A stretch of DNA of 64,000 nucleotides, taken from the NCBI RefSeq assembly GCF_024868665.1, contig NC_079904.1, positions 21,807,784 through 21,871,783 on the forward strand. The letters are read 5' to 3'. A program made the translations under genes and the position numbers. Positions 49,902 to 52,520 of this stretch are shown piece by piece. This DNA comes from Triplophysa rosa. Taxonomy: Eukaryota > Chordata > Actinopteri > Cypriniformes > Nemacheilidae. Every line of letters starts with the position of its first letter. Position 1 is the first letter of the stretch. The notes beneath the pieces were generated by a model. The model saw only the letters and a list, made by a program, of their open reading frames with translations. It had not been told where the DNA came from and did no database searches.

Positions 49902-50342
49902 AAGATCAGGATGGCACCACCTCCGCCTCATTTTGAGCCAGGAAAAACCCTGTATATGTTTGTATAGGGTATTTTTCTGGAGTCCCATTGTTTTTTATTC
50001 ATTTTGTATTTGATTTTGGGGAAAAATATGACCCGGATATTTCTTTGCCCAACACTATCGAAACCGCTTAAAAGCCACGTGAAATACATGATGAATGGTT
50101 GAAAAGTTTTTTTGTTCCAGCAAGGTGAAAATATGTTGTTAAAATAACAAACTCAAAATTGTGGGGGTCTCCAGGACCCTTAACATCTCCAAAGTGCTCA
50201 CCTGCTGTGCCGGACCCCGCTGCTGCATGTAAGGGGGCTGAGAGGGGGCGGCAGGCTGCTGTTGTGGGGGGCTGAAGTACGGGGGTTGCCCCTGTTGGCA
50301 GTAGCCACCTATGCCTTGAGGCCCATACTGCGACGGCATCTG
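335..50342 (-). CDS. arid1b: ARID1B-like BAF complex subunit, 11 internal exons (partial gene)
   Basis: This is the whole visible part of one minus-strand gene. ARID1 proteins are large nuclear subunits of the SWI/SNF (BAF) chromatin remodeller. They have a long low-complexity N-terminal half, an ARID DNA-binding domain and a C-terminal BAF250 domain that holds the complex together. Eleven exons with consensus GT donors and AG acceptors join in compatible phases to 594 codons without a stop. The order of recognisable blocks ([67 protein letters not shown]...[10 protein letters not shown], then ARID) is that of ARID1B. ARID1A, as I remember it, lacks the [10 protein letters not shown] block before ARID. 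The first exon(s) and start codon lie above 64000; the rest of ARID and the C-terminal half lie below 1. The ARID half is more diverged than I would expect, so a duplicated fish copy is possible. Confidence 0.88.
545..1743 (-). repeat. arid1b intron with degraded AT-rich palindromic repeat
   Basis: About 750-1075 resembles the AT-rich palindromic family seen complete at 23161-23490: it shares AGAATAAAAGTTTG, TGTGCATATTTATTTTG and TATATATTTAGG blocks. Ends are missing. The rest, 1080-1740, is AT-rich with nothing recognisable. Confidence 0.5.
1744..1884 (-). CDS. arid1b: arid1b exon: SQPPTP...[10 protein letters not shown] block before ARID
   Basis: The exon is 141 nt (47 codons), phase 0 at both ends. 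It reads [20 protein letters not shown], then [18 protein letters not shown] and AWQKNPSSP. It corresponds to DSYSSQGISQPPTPG...SASISSFHGDESDSISSP in human ARID1B. This Ser-rich acidic block directly before ARID is the best evidence for ARID1B over ARID1A. The acceptor is TAACAG|GACAGC and the donor CCCT|GTAAGT. Confidence 0.92.
1885..3119 (-). other. arid1b intron; hAT-like palindrome at right end
   Basis: The stretch 1885-2670 shows no recognisable feature. A short block from about 2671 (AAAGCTGCAATCCGTAAC) looks like a fish repeat fragment. From about 2800 to 3052 lies a copy of the CCGAT/ATCGG palindromic family, ending GATGCCGATTATTGGCCG and GTGCATCTCT. Confidence 0.55.
3120..3226 (-). 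CDS. arid1b: arid1b exon: [15 protein letters not shown] block
   Basis: The exon is 107 nt, entering in phase 1 and leaving in phase 0. It reads [20 protein letters not shown] then [16 protein letters not shown]. Human ARID1B has [29 protein letters not shown] here, so the acidic/basic KEEG.TP.TE.K core is kept. The acceptor is CTGCAG|GGCACT and the donor CCAAAG|GTATGA. Confidence 0.86.
3320..3450 (-). CDS. arid1b: arid1b exon: Gly/Tyr/Met-rich, diverged
   Basis: The exon is 131 nt, entering in phase 2 and leaving in phase 1. It reads [20 protein letters not shown], then [20 protein letters not shown] and LPPTG. It falls where human ARID1B has the SSPYSQPMNN..MNTQAPPYSM stretch. Only the composition and a weak TPQGPSYN / TQAPPYSM similarity match. 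The acceptor is TTTCACAG|GCCAGG and the donor CACAG|GTAAGA. The downstream intron is only 93 nt. Confidence 0.8.
3451..4416 (-). other. arid1b intron with partial hAT-like repeat end
   Basis: About 3985-4052 is the terminal part of the same CCGAT-rich palindromic family (AATAATCGGCTATCGGTG ... GGTGCATCTCTAGG). The stretch 4080-4410 is moderately GC-rich and shows nothing else. No open frame looks coding. Confidence 0.5.
4417..4527 (-). CDS. arid1b: arid1b exon: His/Gly/Pro-rich, diverged
   Basis: The exon is 111 nt; it completes a split Arg codon (AG|A) and ends in phase 2 (TAT GG). It reads [14 protein letters not shown] followed by the His-rich [20 protein letters not shown] and ELYG. Assignment rests on the splice sites (TTGCCAG acceptor, GTAGGT donor), on phases that fit both neighbours exactly, and on position. 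I cannot align the residues convincingly to human ARID1B. The His-Pro run looks local to this lineage. Confidence 0.75.
5404..5712. repeat. TTAA-flanked palindromic MITE (GGGATAGTTCACCC family), complete copy
   Basis: This is a foldback element with ends AGGGATAGTACACCC and GGGTGAACTATCCCT, flanked on both sides by TTAA (5400-5403, 5713-5716). Inside, CTTCTGCAGAACACAAAAGA on one arm pairs with TTTGTGTTCTGCAGAAGAAA on the other. It encodes no protein. The family is common in cyprinid genomes (an Angel/Kolobok-type MITE, name from memory). Further copies in this window are listed separately. Confidence 0.8.
5880..6222 (-). CDS. arid1b: arid1b exon: [10 protein letters not shown] ... [12 protein letters not shown] block
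   Basis: The exon is 343 nt, entering in phase 1 and leaving in phase 2. It begins [17 protein letters not shown] and includes [36 protein letters not shown] and [12 protein letters not shown]. Human ARID1B has the parallel HGQGPSQPCG, SSMTPSSPGMSQQGGPGMG and PMPTVNRKAQE. After the RK motif the human protein has an Ala-rich stretch, whereas this copy turns into [15 protein letters not shown]. The acceptor is TTTCTAG|GAAAC and the donor CCCAG|GTAAAT. It is GC-rich (Pro/Gly codons) against AT-rich introns. Confidence 0.9.
6499..6724. repeat. CCGAT/ATCGG palindromic element
   Basis: The ends AGATGCACCGATACTAAATT and GATATATCGGAGCATTTCTA are inverted, with TGAATATTATTCATTCATA-type sequence inside. 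It is noncoding and probably a hAT-derived MITE. Relatives lie near 2800-3052, 25028-25275 with 26583-26638, 30655-30945, 38220-38505, 39717-40868 and 50766-51034. Confidence 0.65.
6725..7655 (-). other. arid1b intron sequence, non-repetitive
   Basis: The sequence is of mixed composition with no match to the repeat families seen elsewhere in the window. The stretch 7200-7550 is more GC-rich and has short open frames on both strands, but none has splice sites or a family signature. I see nothing to annotate as a gene. Confidence 0.4.
7660..7868. repeat. Copy of the GGGATAGTTCACCC palindromic MITE, right end lost
   Basis: It begins AAGGGATAGTTCACCCAAAA and runs to AACATCTTTTGTGTTCTGCA, after which the expected arm stops and a different repeat (GAGTACGAGTACCAATTT) begins. 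It is noncoding. Confidence 0.7.
8102..9631. mobile_element. Non-autonomous hAT transposon, 1530 bp with 8-bp target duplication
   Basis: The ends are TAGGGATGTG and CACATCCCTA, and the element is flanked by the exact 8-bp repeat GTCTTTGG (8094-8101 and 9632-9639), the duplication length of the hAT superfamily. Near both ends are repeated GTCGACTAGTC / CGACTAGTCGATTAG motifs. The interior is AT-rich and has no intact transposase frame. It sits inside an older repeat whose halves (about 7869-8093 and 9640-9718) carry ACTGGTAC / GATACTGGTATTGG sequence. Confidence 0.85.
10205..11350. mobile_element. Non-autonomous hAT transposon, 1146 bp, 8-bp target duplication
   Basis: The ends are TAGGGCTGCCAATG and TTGACAGCACTA, inside an exact duplication ATAAATTA (10197-10204 and 11351-11358). 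Subterminal sequence is rich in TTAACGCGTTAACG and GATTAATC motifs. A tRNA-derived SINE (10652-10812) has landed inside. No transposase remains. The paralogous repeat near 26498 has the uninterrupted target. Confidence 0.85.
10652..10812 (+). repeat. tRNA-derived SINE, copy 1
   Basis: The 5' head resembles a tRNA gene (CCTGTAGCTCATTGGTAAGA ... GGTTGGATCCC, box A and box B positions). It is followed by GGGATTGCACATAC and the tail AATGTAAGTCGCTTTGGATA, then an A-rich TAAAAATGTAAATGT end. Such SINEs are copied by a LINE reverse transcriptase. It looks like the HAmo-type SINE of cyprinids (family name from memory). Confidence 0.8.
12399..12645. repeat. Copy of the GGGATAGTTCACCC palindromic MITE inside the CACT element
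   Basis: The inverted arms are CATCATTTACTCACCCTCTT and AAGAGGGTGAGTAAATG-type sequence, with TGTGTTCTGCAGAAGAAAGT in the right arm. The terminal GGGATAG sequences are lost. It is noncoding. Confidence 0.7.
12712..12827 (+). other. Exon-like open stretch inside a transposon
   Basis: The 116 nt lie between TTTTTAG (acceptor-like) and TTAG|GTGAGA (strong donor-like). One frame from 12713 is open: [20 protein letters not shown] followed by [18 protein letters not shown]. It is basic and does not match a family I know. It may be a relic transposase exon of the surrounding element or chance. It is antisense to arid1b. Confidence 0.3.
13672..13824 (+). repeat. tRNA-derived SINE, copy 2
   Basis: It has the same structure as copy 1: TGTGGCTCAGTGGTTAGAG head, GGGTTTGATCTC box B, GGGATTGCACATAGTC, then AATGTAAGTCGTTTTGGATA and AGCGTCTGCCGCGTAAATG. 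It lies inside the CACT element. Confidence 0.8.
14127..15167 (-). other. arid1b intron sequence, nothing recognised
   Basis: There is no repeat end, RNA gene or splice-bordered open frame I can support. Short open frames occur on both strands and look random. Confidence 0.4.
15168..15338 (-). CDS. arid1b: arid1b exon: [21 protein letters not shown] block
   Basis: The exon is 171 nt, phase 1 to phase 1. It reads [16 protein letters not shown], then [20 protein letters not shown] and [16 protein letters not shown] before the donor. ARID1B has the matching [27 protein letters not shown] segment. The acceptor is CTTTAG|GATTTG and the donor TCAG|GTAACT. The Tyr-Gly-Pro repeats are typical of the low-complexity half of ARID1 proteins. 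It is separated from the preceding exon by only 1.07 kb, and that intron carries a solo LTR. Confidence 0.9.
15609..15848 (+). mobile_element. Solo LTR, copy 1 (240 bp)
   Basis: It begins TGTGACAAGC and ends TGTTACA, and is flanked by the exact 5-bp repeat ATTAT (15604-15608, 15849-15853). Both are signatures of an LTR retrotransposon insertion reduced by recombination between its LTRs. Internal blocks GAGGAGCTCCGGAAGCATAA, GAACCAGGCCTGGA and CGGTCGACCGTGAGG are shared with the LTR at 18339-18659. No internal retroviral-type genes are present. Confidence 0.8.
15854..16412 (-). other. arid1b intron sequence, nothing recognised
   Basis: This is the remaining short AT-rich part of the 1.07-kb intron. 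I see no feature in it. Confidence 0.4.
16413..16496 (-). CDS. arid1b: arid1b exon: [10 protein letters not shown] block
   Basis: The exon is 84 nt, phase 1 in and phase 1 out. The split codon G|GT gives Gly, then [20 protein letters not shown] and SPMSQDR, and the last G starts the next Gly. The human protein has the equivalent GSQMPPQPPGSQ...LSQSPMPQERG. The acceptor is TTTTCAG|GTACAC and the donor AGAG|GTGAGC. The block is short and Ser/Pro/Gln-rich, with no recognisable domain. Confidence 0.88.
16590..16830. repeat. AGATGTCT-rich degenerate repeat cluster
   Basis: The words GACGTCTATTTAAAG, GACATCTCCTGTCAGATGTC, GGAAGATGTCTGTAAGATGT and ATCAGATGTCTTTAC recur in both orientations, starting and ending with CTGGGAGA-type sequence. 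It resembles the interior of a DNA-transposon-borne repeat. It is noncoding. Confidence 0.5.
17432..17562 (+). repeat. tRNA-derived SINE, copy 3
   Basis: The head is CCTGTGGCTCAGTGCTTAGA, box B GGTTCGATCCC, then GGGATTGCAAATAGTC and the tail AATGTAAGTCGCTTTGGATA. The 3' end is cut at AAAGCGA. It is the best preserved box B of the set. Confidence 0.8.
17802..18169. mobile_element. CACT-ended palindromic MITE, 368 bp
   Basis: The left arm is CACTCTAACAAAATAAAGG then GTGCTATATAGCACTAAAAG. The right arm is the inverse, ending AGCACCTTTTTTTAGTG. Many GGTTCTTCA / TGAAGAACC repeats fill the arms, so the single strand could fold over most of its length. Element ends with CACT suggest an EnSpm-like origin. 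No target duplication is convincing. Confidence 0.7.
18339..18659 (-). mobile_element. Solo LTR, copy 2 (321 bp), minus orientation
   Basis: On the minus strand it begins TGTGACGTGG and ends ATTATTACA, flanked by the exact 5-bp repeat GCGGC on the plus strand (18334-18338, 18660-18664). It shares GGAGGAGCTCCGGAAGCATA, GACCAGGCCTAGA and the GTCGAC / GGCCGGC region with the solo LTR at 15609-15848, but is 81 bp longer. It lies in the next intron upstream in gene order, opposite in direction. Confidence 0.8.
18665..19838 (-). other. arid1b intron sequence, nothing recognised
   Basis: The sequence is mixed, with no repeat borders or coding exon identified. Short open frames lack splice sites. 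Confidence 0.4.
19846..20175. repeat. AT-rich GATTAATCG palindromic element, partial
   Basis: The left end GCTGTCAAAACGATTAATCG and right part GGAATCGATTAATTGCAATT are inverted, with long (TATATG)-type sequence between. The right terminus ATTTGACAGCCC is missing. A complete relative is at 23161-23490. Confidence 0.6.
20403..20646 (-). CDS. arid1b: arid1b exon: [12 protein letters not shown] / Ser-Pro-rich block
   Basis: The exon is 244 nt, entering in phase 0 and leaving in phase 1. It starts [17 protein letters not shown], continues through a Ser-rich [20 protein letters not shown] run, and ends with repeated [21 protein letters not shown] motifs. This is the best conserved stretch in the window and is nearly the human ARID1B sequence as I remember it. 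The acceptor is TTTTTCAG|GATCTG and the donor CAG|GTAAGA. The exon is GC-rich compared with the flanking introns. It codes disordered Ser/Pro-rich sequence with no catalytic or folded domain. Confidence 0.93.
21760..22030. promoter_or_regulatory. Candidate conserved intronic element (unproven)
   Basis: This is non-repetitive sequence in the 18-kb intron, with clustered homeodomain-type words (CATAATTA, TTAATTGATG, CCAATTAA, GAATTATGG). Its texture differs from the surrounding transposons. No function is shown; the call is inference from composition only. Confidence 0.25.
22602..22837. repeat. Copy of the GGGATAGTTCACCC palindromic MITE
   Basis: It begins AAGGGATAGTTAACCTAAAA and AAATTCTGTCATTATTTACT, and ends GCAACAAGAGGGTAAATAAA with TTGTTGGGCTATTA. 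It is complete but diverged. A separate perfect-looking hairpin starts at its right edge. Confidence 0.7.
22838..22920. repeat. Short near-perfect hairpin
   Basis: The arms TTAATCTTTACAGTAATTTT and the inverse AAATTAATTTACTGTAAAGA pair over about 30 bases and close on a loop around GCTATGAAACCATGCTA. It could be a tiny MITE or a structured intronic RNA. The sequence alone does not decide. Confidence 0.5.
23161..23490. repeat. AT-rich GATTAAT palindromic element, near complete
   Basis: The left end is AGGGCTGTCAAACGATTAAT and the right end GATTAATTGCGATTTATCATT followed by TGACAA. Internal arms share TGTGCATATTCATTTTGTAT and TTTATAAATACAAAATTAAT. It is a noncoding hAT-type foldback MITE; relatives occur at 750-1075, 19846-20175, 55612-55850 and 59785-62893. 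Confidence 0.7.
25712..26585. repeat. Older interspersed repeat, copy 2 (interrupted by a different hAT)
   Basis: It aligns block by block with copy 1 at 9838-11515 once the 10205-11350 and 25956-26412 insertions are removed. At 26498 it keeps ATAAATG, the target duplicated as ATAAATTA around the hAT in copy 1. Confidence 0.75.
25956..26412. mobile_element. hAT-type MITE, 457 bp, 8-bp target duplication
   Basis: The ends are TAGGGATGTAACGATTCAC and GTGAATCGTTACATCCCTA, flanked by exact ATTAATAG (25948-25955, 26413-26420). Subterminal ACGATGCGATGCGAG-type sequence is present. It has no open frame of note. Confidence 0.85.
27170..27265. repeat. Fragment of the GGGATAGTTCACCC palindromic MITE
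   Basis: Only the right-hand arm is visible: CTTCTTTTGTGCTCTGCAGA, then GGTTTGAAATGACAAGAAGG and GAGAATTTTCAT. Confidence 0.6.
27266..30650 (-). other. Long low-repeat part of the 18-kb arid1b intron
   Basis: The 3.4 kb have few transposon borders, unlike the rest of the window. The stretch 28600-29010 is GC- and CpG-richer. The stretch 29560-29770 is a compact block with TTATTAATGGTGCTGAATAT and CCTCATTAACTGCTCTAAAT. No splice-bordered coding frame was found. Low repeat density over several kb can mark retained regulatory sequence; this is inference. Confidence 0.35.
30655..30945. repeat. CCGAT/ATCGG palindromic element
   Basis: It runs from AGAGATGAACCAATATTTCG through TCGGTATCGGCCGATAAAAG to AGTATCGGTACTAGAATC. 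It is an inverted copy of the family seen at 6499-6724, diverged and noncoding. Confidence 0.6.
32717..32879. repeat. Small palindromic MITE (TTACTAAACAGGGC ends)
   Basis: The arms GTTTACTAAACAGGGCAAAA and the inverse TTTTGCCCTGTTTAGTAAA flank about 90 bp that include GCGCTATTGCG. No clear target duplication is visible. Confidence 0.65.
33149..33175. repeat. Internal direct repeat of transposon end (left)
   Basis: TGCACTGTTCCAAATTATTA followed by TGCACAACA repeats the terminal CACTG.GTTCCAAATTATTATGC core about 176 bp inside the left end. It is a likely second transposase binding site. Confidence 0.75.
33303..34316 (-). CDS. Tc1/mariner-family transposase, 337 residues, apparently intact
   Basis: This is a cut-and-paste transposase that binds the element's terminal repeats and inserts at TA. 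The N-terminal 110 residues form the paired helix-turn-helix DNA-binding region ([20 protein letters not shown] ..., then [14 protein letters not shown]). The catalytic DDE core has Asp in [13 protein letters not shown], Asp in [14 protein letters not shown] and Glu in [14 protein letters not shown]. By my count 37 residues separate the second Asp and the Glu, so DD37E rather than the classic DD34E of Tc1. That spacing is described for a fish/vertebrate Tc1-like family (TRT, from memory). The start is the first ATG inside the element, just inside the right internal repeat. Length is normal for the family (about 340). The frame opposes nothing: it reads in the same direction as arid1b. Confidence 0.93.
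   Translation of the reverse strand: MGKKKDLSAAEKRQIVQCLGQGMKTLDISRKLKRDHRTVKTFVADSEHRRVRADKGRMRKVSSRQIHRIKRAAAKMPLQSSKQVFEAAGASGVPKTSRCRILQMLAVVHKPTIRPPLTNAHKQKRLQWAHTYMKTNFQTVLFTDECRATLDGPDGWSSGWLVDGHHVPTRLRRQQGGGGVMFWAGIMGRQLVGPFRVPEGVKMNSARYVEFLTEHFLPWYKKKNHAFRSKIIFMHDNAPSHAAKNTSVSLAAMGIKGEKLMVWPPSSPDLNPIENLWSILKRKIYDGGRQLASKQQLWEAILTSCKEIQSETIQKLTSSMDARIVKVISKKGSYVNM
34545..36880 (-). other. arid1b intron sequence, mostly unclassified
   Basis: About 35320-35420 (TTCCATACACAGCCACTAGATGG) looks like a transposon fragment. The rest shows no repeat borders, RNA gene or coding exon. Confidence 0.4.
36904..36962. repeat. (CA)n microsatellite
   Basis: About 28 CA units with a few CG interruptions. 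In the arid1b transcript direction it is a UG repeat. Confidence 0.95.
38220..38505. repeat. CCGAT/ATCGG palindromic element, partial
   Basis: It contains AACCGATATATTGGCCGATA near the left and GCCGATACCGATATGGCCC then TTGTGCATCCCTA at the right. It lies about 250 bp from the EGYGSRG exon. Noncoding. Confidence 0.55.
38760..38858 (-). CDS. arid1b: arid1b exon: [17 protein letters not shown] block
   Basis: The exon is 99 nt (33 codons), phase 0 at both ends, running from [11 protein letters not shown] to QQDRPSSLP. It matches the ARID1B segment that includes QEGYGTRS, GKPNHEDL and QQERPSSLP. The acceptor is TTCACAG|GAT and the donor CCG|GTAAGT, both strong. It sits alone between an 11.3-kb intron and an 18.1-kb intron, and it was found by looking for the residues that should precede the DLSGSIDD exon. 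Because it is symmetric, skipping it would keep the frame. Confidence 0.88.
39717..40868. mobile_element. hAT-type element with a second element inserted inside
   Basis: The outer ends are TAGGGATGCACGATAA and ATATCGGTGCATCCCTA, flanked by GATATACT (39709-39716) and GATATAAT (40869-40876), a 7/8 match to an 8-bp hAT duplication. The inner element 39734-40261 has ends TAGGGTTGTTTTCCGATATC and GGTATCGGAATATCCCTA. Neither encodes a transposase. Confidence 0.7.
40919..41590. repeat. Two partial DNA-transposon fragments
   Basis: The stretch 40919-41150 starts AAAGGTCCAGTGTATGAAAT and includes CATCTAGTGGTGAGGTTGCG, a block I associate with a repeated fish element. From 41189, AGGGCTGAACGATTAATTGC and GCGATTAAACCGCGATG look like one end of another hAT-type repeat. 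No matching opposite ends were found. Confidence 0.4.
41900..43870 (-). other. arid1b intron, low-repeat
   Basis: The stretch 41930-42070 (GTTAGGGTTAGGATTAGG ... AAAGTGTTACC) is a repeat fragment, and 42086-42118 is a sliver of the GGGATAGTTCACCC MITE. The remainder shows no gene or repeat I can name. Confidence 0.4.
43879..43931. repeat. (TA)n microsatellite with an undetermined base at 43915
   Basis: Two TA runs are separated by TGTAAAN. The single N marks an unresolved assembly position in a hard-to-sequence repeat. Confidence 0.9.
43931..44096. mobile_element. Single end of a Tc1-like transposon
   Basis: CAGTGAGGGAAATAAGTATT then TGATCCCCTGCTGATTTTGT is the terminal repeat type of a fish Tc1-like element. 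It follows the TA run directly. No opposite end or transposase is nearby, so it is a truncated relic. Confidence 0.6.
44100..46620 (-). other. arid1b intron, mostly unclassified
   Basis: The stretch 44200-44275 (GTTAGCTAATGCATTAACTT ... AAAGTGTTACCG) is a repeat fragment. The stretch 45240-45760 is mixed sequence. Nothing supports a gene. Confidence 0.4.
46628..47002. repeat. Copy of the GGGATAGTTCACCC palindromic MITE, long variant
   Basis: The arms CATTGACTACCATAGTAGGA and TTCCTACTATGGTAGTCAAT pair in the centre. The right end is TTTTGGGTGAACTATTCCTT; the left end is degenerate (GATCCCCCAAAAATAAAAAC). Confidence 0.7.
47829..47880. repeat. (GA)n microsatellite
   Basis: It is a pure GA run turning into GGGA units at its right end. 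Confidence 0.95.
48087..48943. mobile_element. TTAA-flanked non-autonomous transposon, 857 bp
   Basis: The ends AGCCACAATATGGAATATTT and the inverse TTCCATATTGTGGCT are enclosed by TTAA on both sides (48083-48086, 48944-48947). TTAA duplication is typical of piggyBac and Kolobok elements. It is nested in the 47969-49952 element. No intact transposase. Confidence 0.75.
49141..49390 (+). repeat. tRNA-derived SINE of a second family
   Basis: The tRNA-like head is CCTAATGGTTAGAGAGTCGG with box B GGTTCGATTCT. A conserved body follows: GAGGTGCCCTTGAGCAAGGC, CCCGGGCGCTGCAGTGATAG and GTTAAATGCAGAGGTCACAT, then TCACTTTCACTTTT. The body resembles the central domain of V-SINEs (from memory). Confidence 0.75.
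49851..49899. repeat. (TG)n microsatellite
   Basis: It is an uninterrupted TG run. In the arid1b transcript it reads CA, about 300 nt beyond the donor of the GYCQQG exon. Confidence 0.95.
50202..50342 (-). CDS. arid1b: arid1b exon: GIGGYCQQG / Gln-Pro-rich block
   Basis: The exon is 141 nt (47 codons), enters and leaves in phase 0, and begins [18 protein letters not shown], followed by a Pro/Gln-rich run ending RGPAQQ. ARID1B carries the closely similar QMPPQYG...GYCQQGQQPYYSQQ block at this place. The acceptor follows a pyrimidine-rich stretch and reads CAGCAG, so either of two adjacent AGs could be used; the second would drop one Gln (exon 50202-50339). The donor is GTGAGC at 50196-50201. 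Reading past the donor meets a stop, which supports the exon end. It is the most 5' exon found here. No upstream partner was recognised in the remaining 13.6 kb. Confidence 0.85.
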
Positions 50343-50345
50343 CTG
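50340..50345 (-). other. NAGNAG tandem splice acceptor
   Basis: On the minus strand the acceptor of the 50202-50342 exon reads CAGCAG after CTCTTT. Splicing after the first or second AG includes or omits one Gln codon before MPSQYG. Tandem acceptors of this type are often used alternatively. Confidence 0.6.
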
Positions 50346-50765
50346 AAAGAGACGAGGACAAACACATGAGACTCACCTGAACATTCACTTCTCAAACGCT
50401 TTACACGGCATGTCACGGCAGAGAGGACAATTATTATTCATCTACGAAGTATGTTAAATGGTGATCCTCCCCAGAACATTACCTGTCTACCTTACAGAGT
50501 TGTTTAGAAACTTTGACGTCTGGGGCGTGACACCTACAGTCGAGAATTAAGGATTCTCACAGTGCTGGAAAACCGATGACACAGGGGCTACATTCACAAA
50601 GTTCTGAGTGACTGAGATTTGACTGTAAATAAAGTTGTTTTTGGTGTGAACGGAGGTCGTTACATGAGTGAATCTCAAATTGAATAATGAATAATCGATA
50701 AATTGAATAATGTCAGTGTGAATAGCGTAAAGTATTAACTAGGGCATACTTATAACATCAAAAGT

Positions 50766-51034
50766 GGAGATGCACCAATACTAAATTTCGATACTAAACC
50801 GATATCGATATCCGATTATTCAGAGTGATGTCTGCCGATACCAAGATTAAATTAATACTTTTAAACTTTCTGAATGTTATTATTCAAATAATAAATATTA
50901 ATATTGAACATTAAACTGGTGATGTTTCTTAAAATTTTCAATGCATTTTTATTTATCGTCTGATAGCCGATAGTGTGAAAATTGCTTTTGTCAACCGATA
51001 CCGATTATTGACCGATATGTCAGTGAATCTCTAG
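50766..51034. repeat. CCGAT/ATCGG palindromic element
   Basis: It runs from AGATGCACCAATACTAAATT and AAACCGATATCGATATCCG to CGATACCGATTATTGACCG and CAGTGAATCTCTA. Noncoding. Confidence 0.6.
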
Positions 51035-52510
51035 AAAAAGAGAATGTCACAGTTTTAACATTTGATTCATTAATGTGAATCAGTTCAAACTGACTGTCTG
51101 AATTTTTTTTTAACTCTGACTCAAAAGTTTTGAGATAAATATTGAGATTCACTAAATATTGTCCAAAAAAATGGAAAAATATACTGCTGGGCACAAGTAA
51201 TATCTACTGTGAAGGATGAAGATGGTAAGTATCCAGTGTTCCAGTCTTTTGTTTTGGATCTTTGGAGATTTAATTTATTCTGAACTATTTCGGGGAGCTC
51301 CTGCTGCTTTTATCCTCTCAGATACGCAGCCAAAAAAATCACATTCTGTCCAATTAGTTTTATCTTTCGCCTTCATCCAAATGCATAGCTGGAGCCTTGT
51401 CTTGTTTTACAGCCACACAACACCCTTATTTTCAGGCACTTTTTACCCTGAGAGGCCGGACGCCCCAAACTTCCCATCGAAAAACGACAGAAGTCTGCAA
51501 CATACTCCGGGATCAATTTACACAGCACACATCAACCGAACGCTTTGAAATTATGGGTTCAAAAAATTGTAGCAAGATCATAATTCTCACTCTCGCAACC
51601 TTGTGTGAACAGAACCGTGCTATACGCCCCAAACAATAATGACAGGCGTATTTCAGCGTGTGAACGCAGCCAGTGAGGGATGATGGGAGACATCCGAGGG
51701 TCCCGGTGGGTGTGTTCGCGCCTTAGTAATCCACAACTGTTCCCCCCGATTCAAATCACGACAAGCTGTTATTGTGACGCTCTTACGTAAGTCTTTCAAG
51801 GCAACAGCTGTCACTGGCACGCTAGCCCCATCCCCCCCCCCCCCCCCCCCCCCCCCCTCATCCGCTGTATTTCTAATTTGTCATTCATAGCGAACCTGAA
51901 AACAAATCCACGAACCATGATGATGTGTTTTTCCCGCTCATCTCTGAAATATATCCAGAAGTGTGTCAGCGGGCGTACGCACTCACACGCGCGCGAGGGG
52001 CTCAGATGGGAATTGAATGTAGAGCTGTGTTCTCCGAGCGCTTTTTAAAGCTTCTTTAATGAGGAAGCGCGAGTCAAGCAAGGACAGACCCGAAACAACA
52101 CGGCAAAAGAATCATTAATTAGCGTTTCTTGTTTTTCAGTAAAAATAACTAAACATCTCCAAAAAAAAAAGAATAAGTTATTGTGTAAGATAATAAAGTT
52201 TAGTTGAAGACATATTTTCTTTCAACAGACTCACTGTAGAGTAAGCTAATGAGGTTTTATCCGATCGTGAACGGAACAGTCAACCTGTTTTGCACTGTTC
52301 TTGGTGACAGGGCAGGTGAGTGGCGTGTGGTCAGATGGCCAGTGCCGCCCCTCAGGCAGTCGATAGATTCTGCTGACTGAGCCGTGATAGGACACAGCGT
52401 CCCCTTACTGAGCCAAAACACCTGTCAGGACCTGCAGCCCCTGTCACGCACCTGCTCCTTATCCACACATGCATTAAGACACATCCACCTTTTTTATCAC
52501 ACTCTGAACA
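51035..52510 (-). other. Intron upstream of the GYCQQG exon, low-repeat
   Basis: It contains the poly-C run at 51832-51857. The stretch 52010-52135 has the compact motif-rich block CGCTTTTTAAAGCTTCTTTA and AATCATTAATTAGCG. No coding exon of ARID1B type was found. Confidence 0.4.
51832..51857. repeat. Poly-C run of 26
   Basis: It is an uninterrupted run of 26 C on the plus strand, so 26 G in the arid1b transcript, able in principle to form a G-quadruplex. Length is likely inexact in the assembly. Confidence 0.9.
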
Positions 52511-52520
52511 CACGCACCAC

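Larger units (their letters stand above)
47969..49952. mobile_element. DNA transposon with CAGGGTTTTTCCTG ends, 1984 bp, carrying other insertions
   Basis: The termini CAGGGTTTTTCCTG and CAGGAAAAACCCTG are perfect 14-bp inverses, followed inward by GAGGCGG-type sequence on both sides. TATATG flanks both ends (47963-47968, 49953-49958), though the left copy sits in a TA-rich run. It carries a TTAA-flanked element (48087-48943), a SINE (49141-49390) and a GT microsatellite. No transposase frame was found. Superfamily uncertain. Confidence 0.7.

Noticed and set aside
47969..49952. hAT element with an 8-bp duplication
   Set aside because: Only TATATG (6 bp) repeats at the borders and the left side is a TA-rich run, so the class was left open.
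49776..50013. Open frames with Thr-His or Val-Cys repeats
   Set aside because: They are translations of the (TG)n microsatellite.
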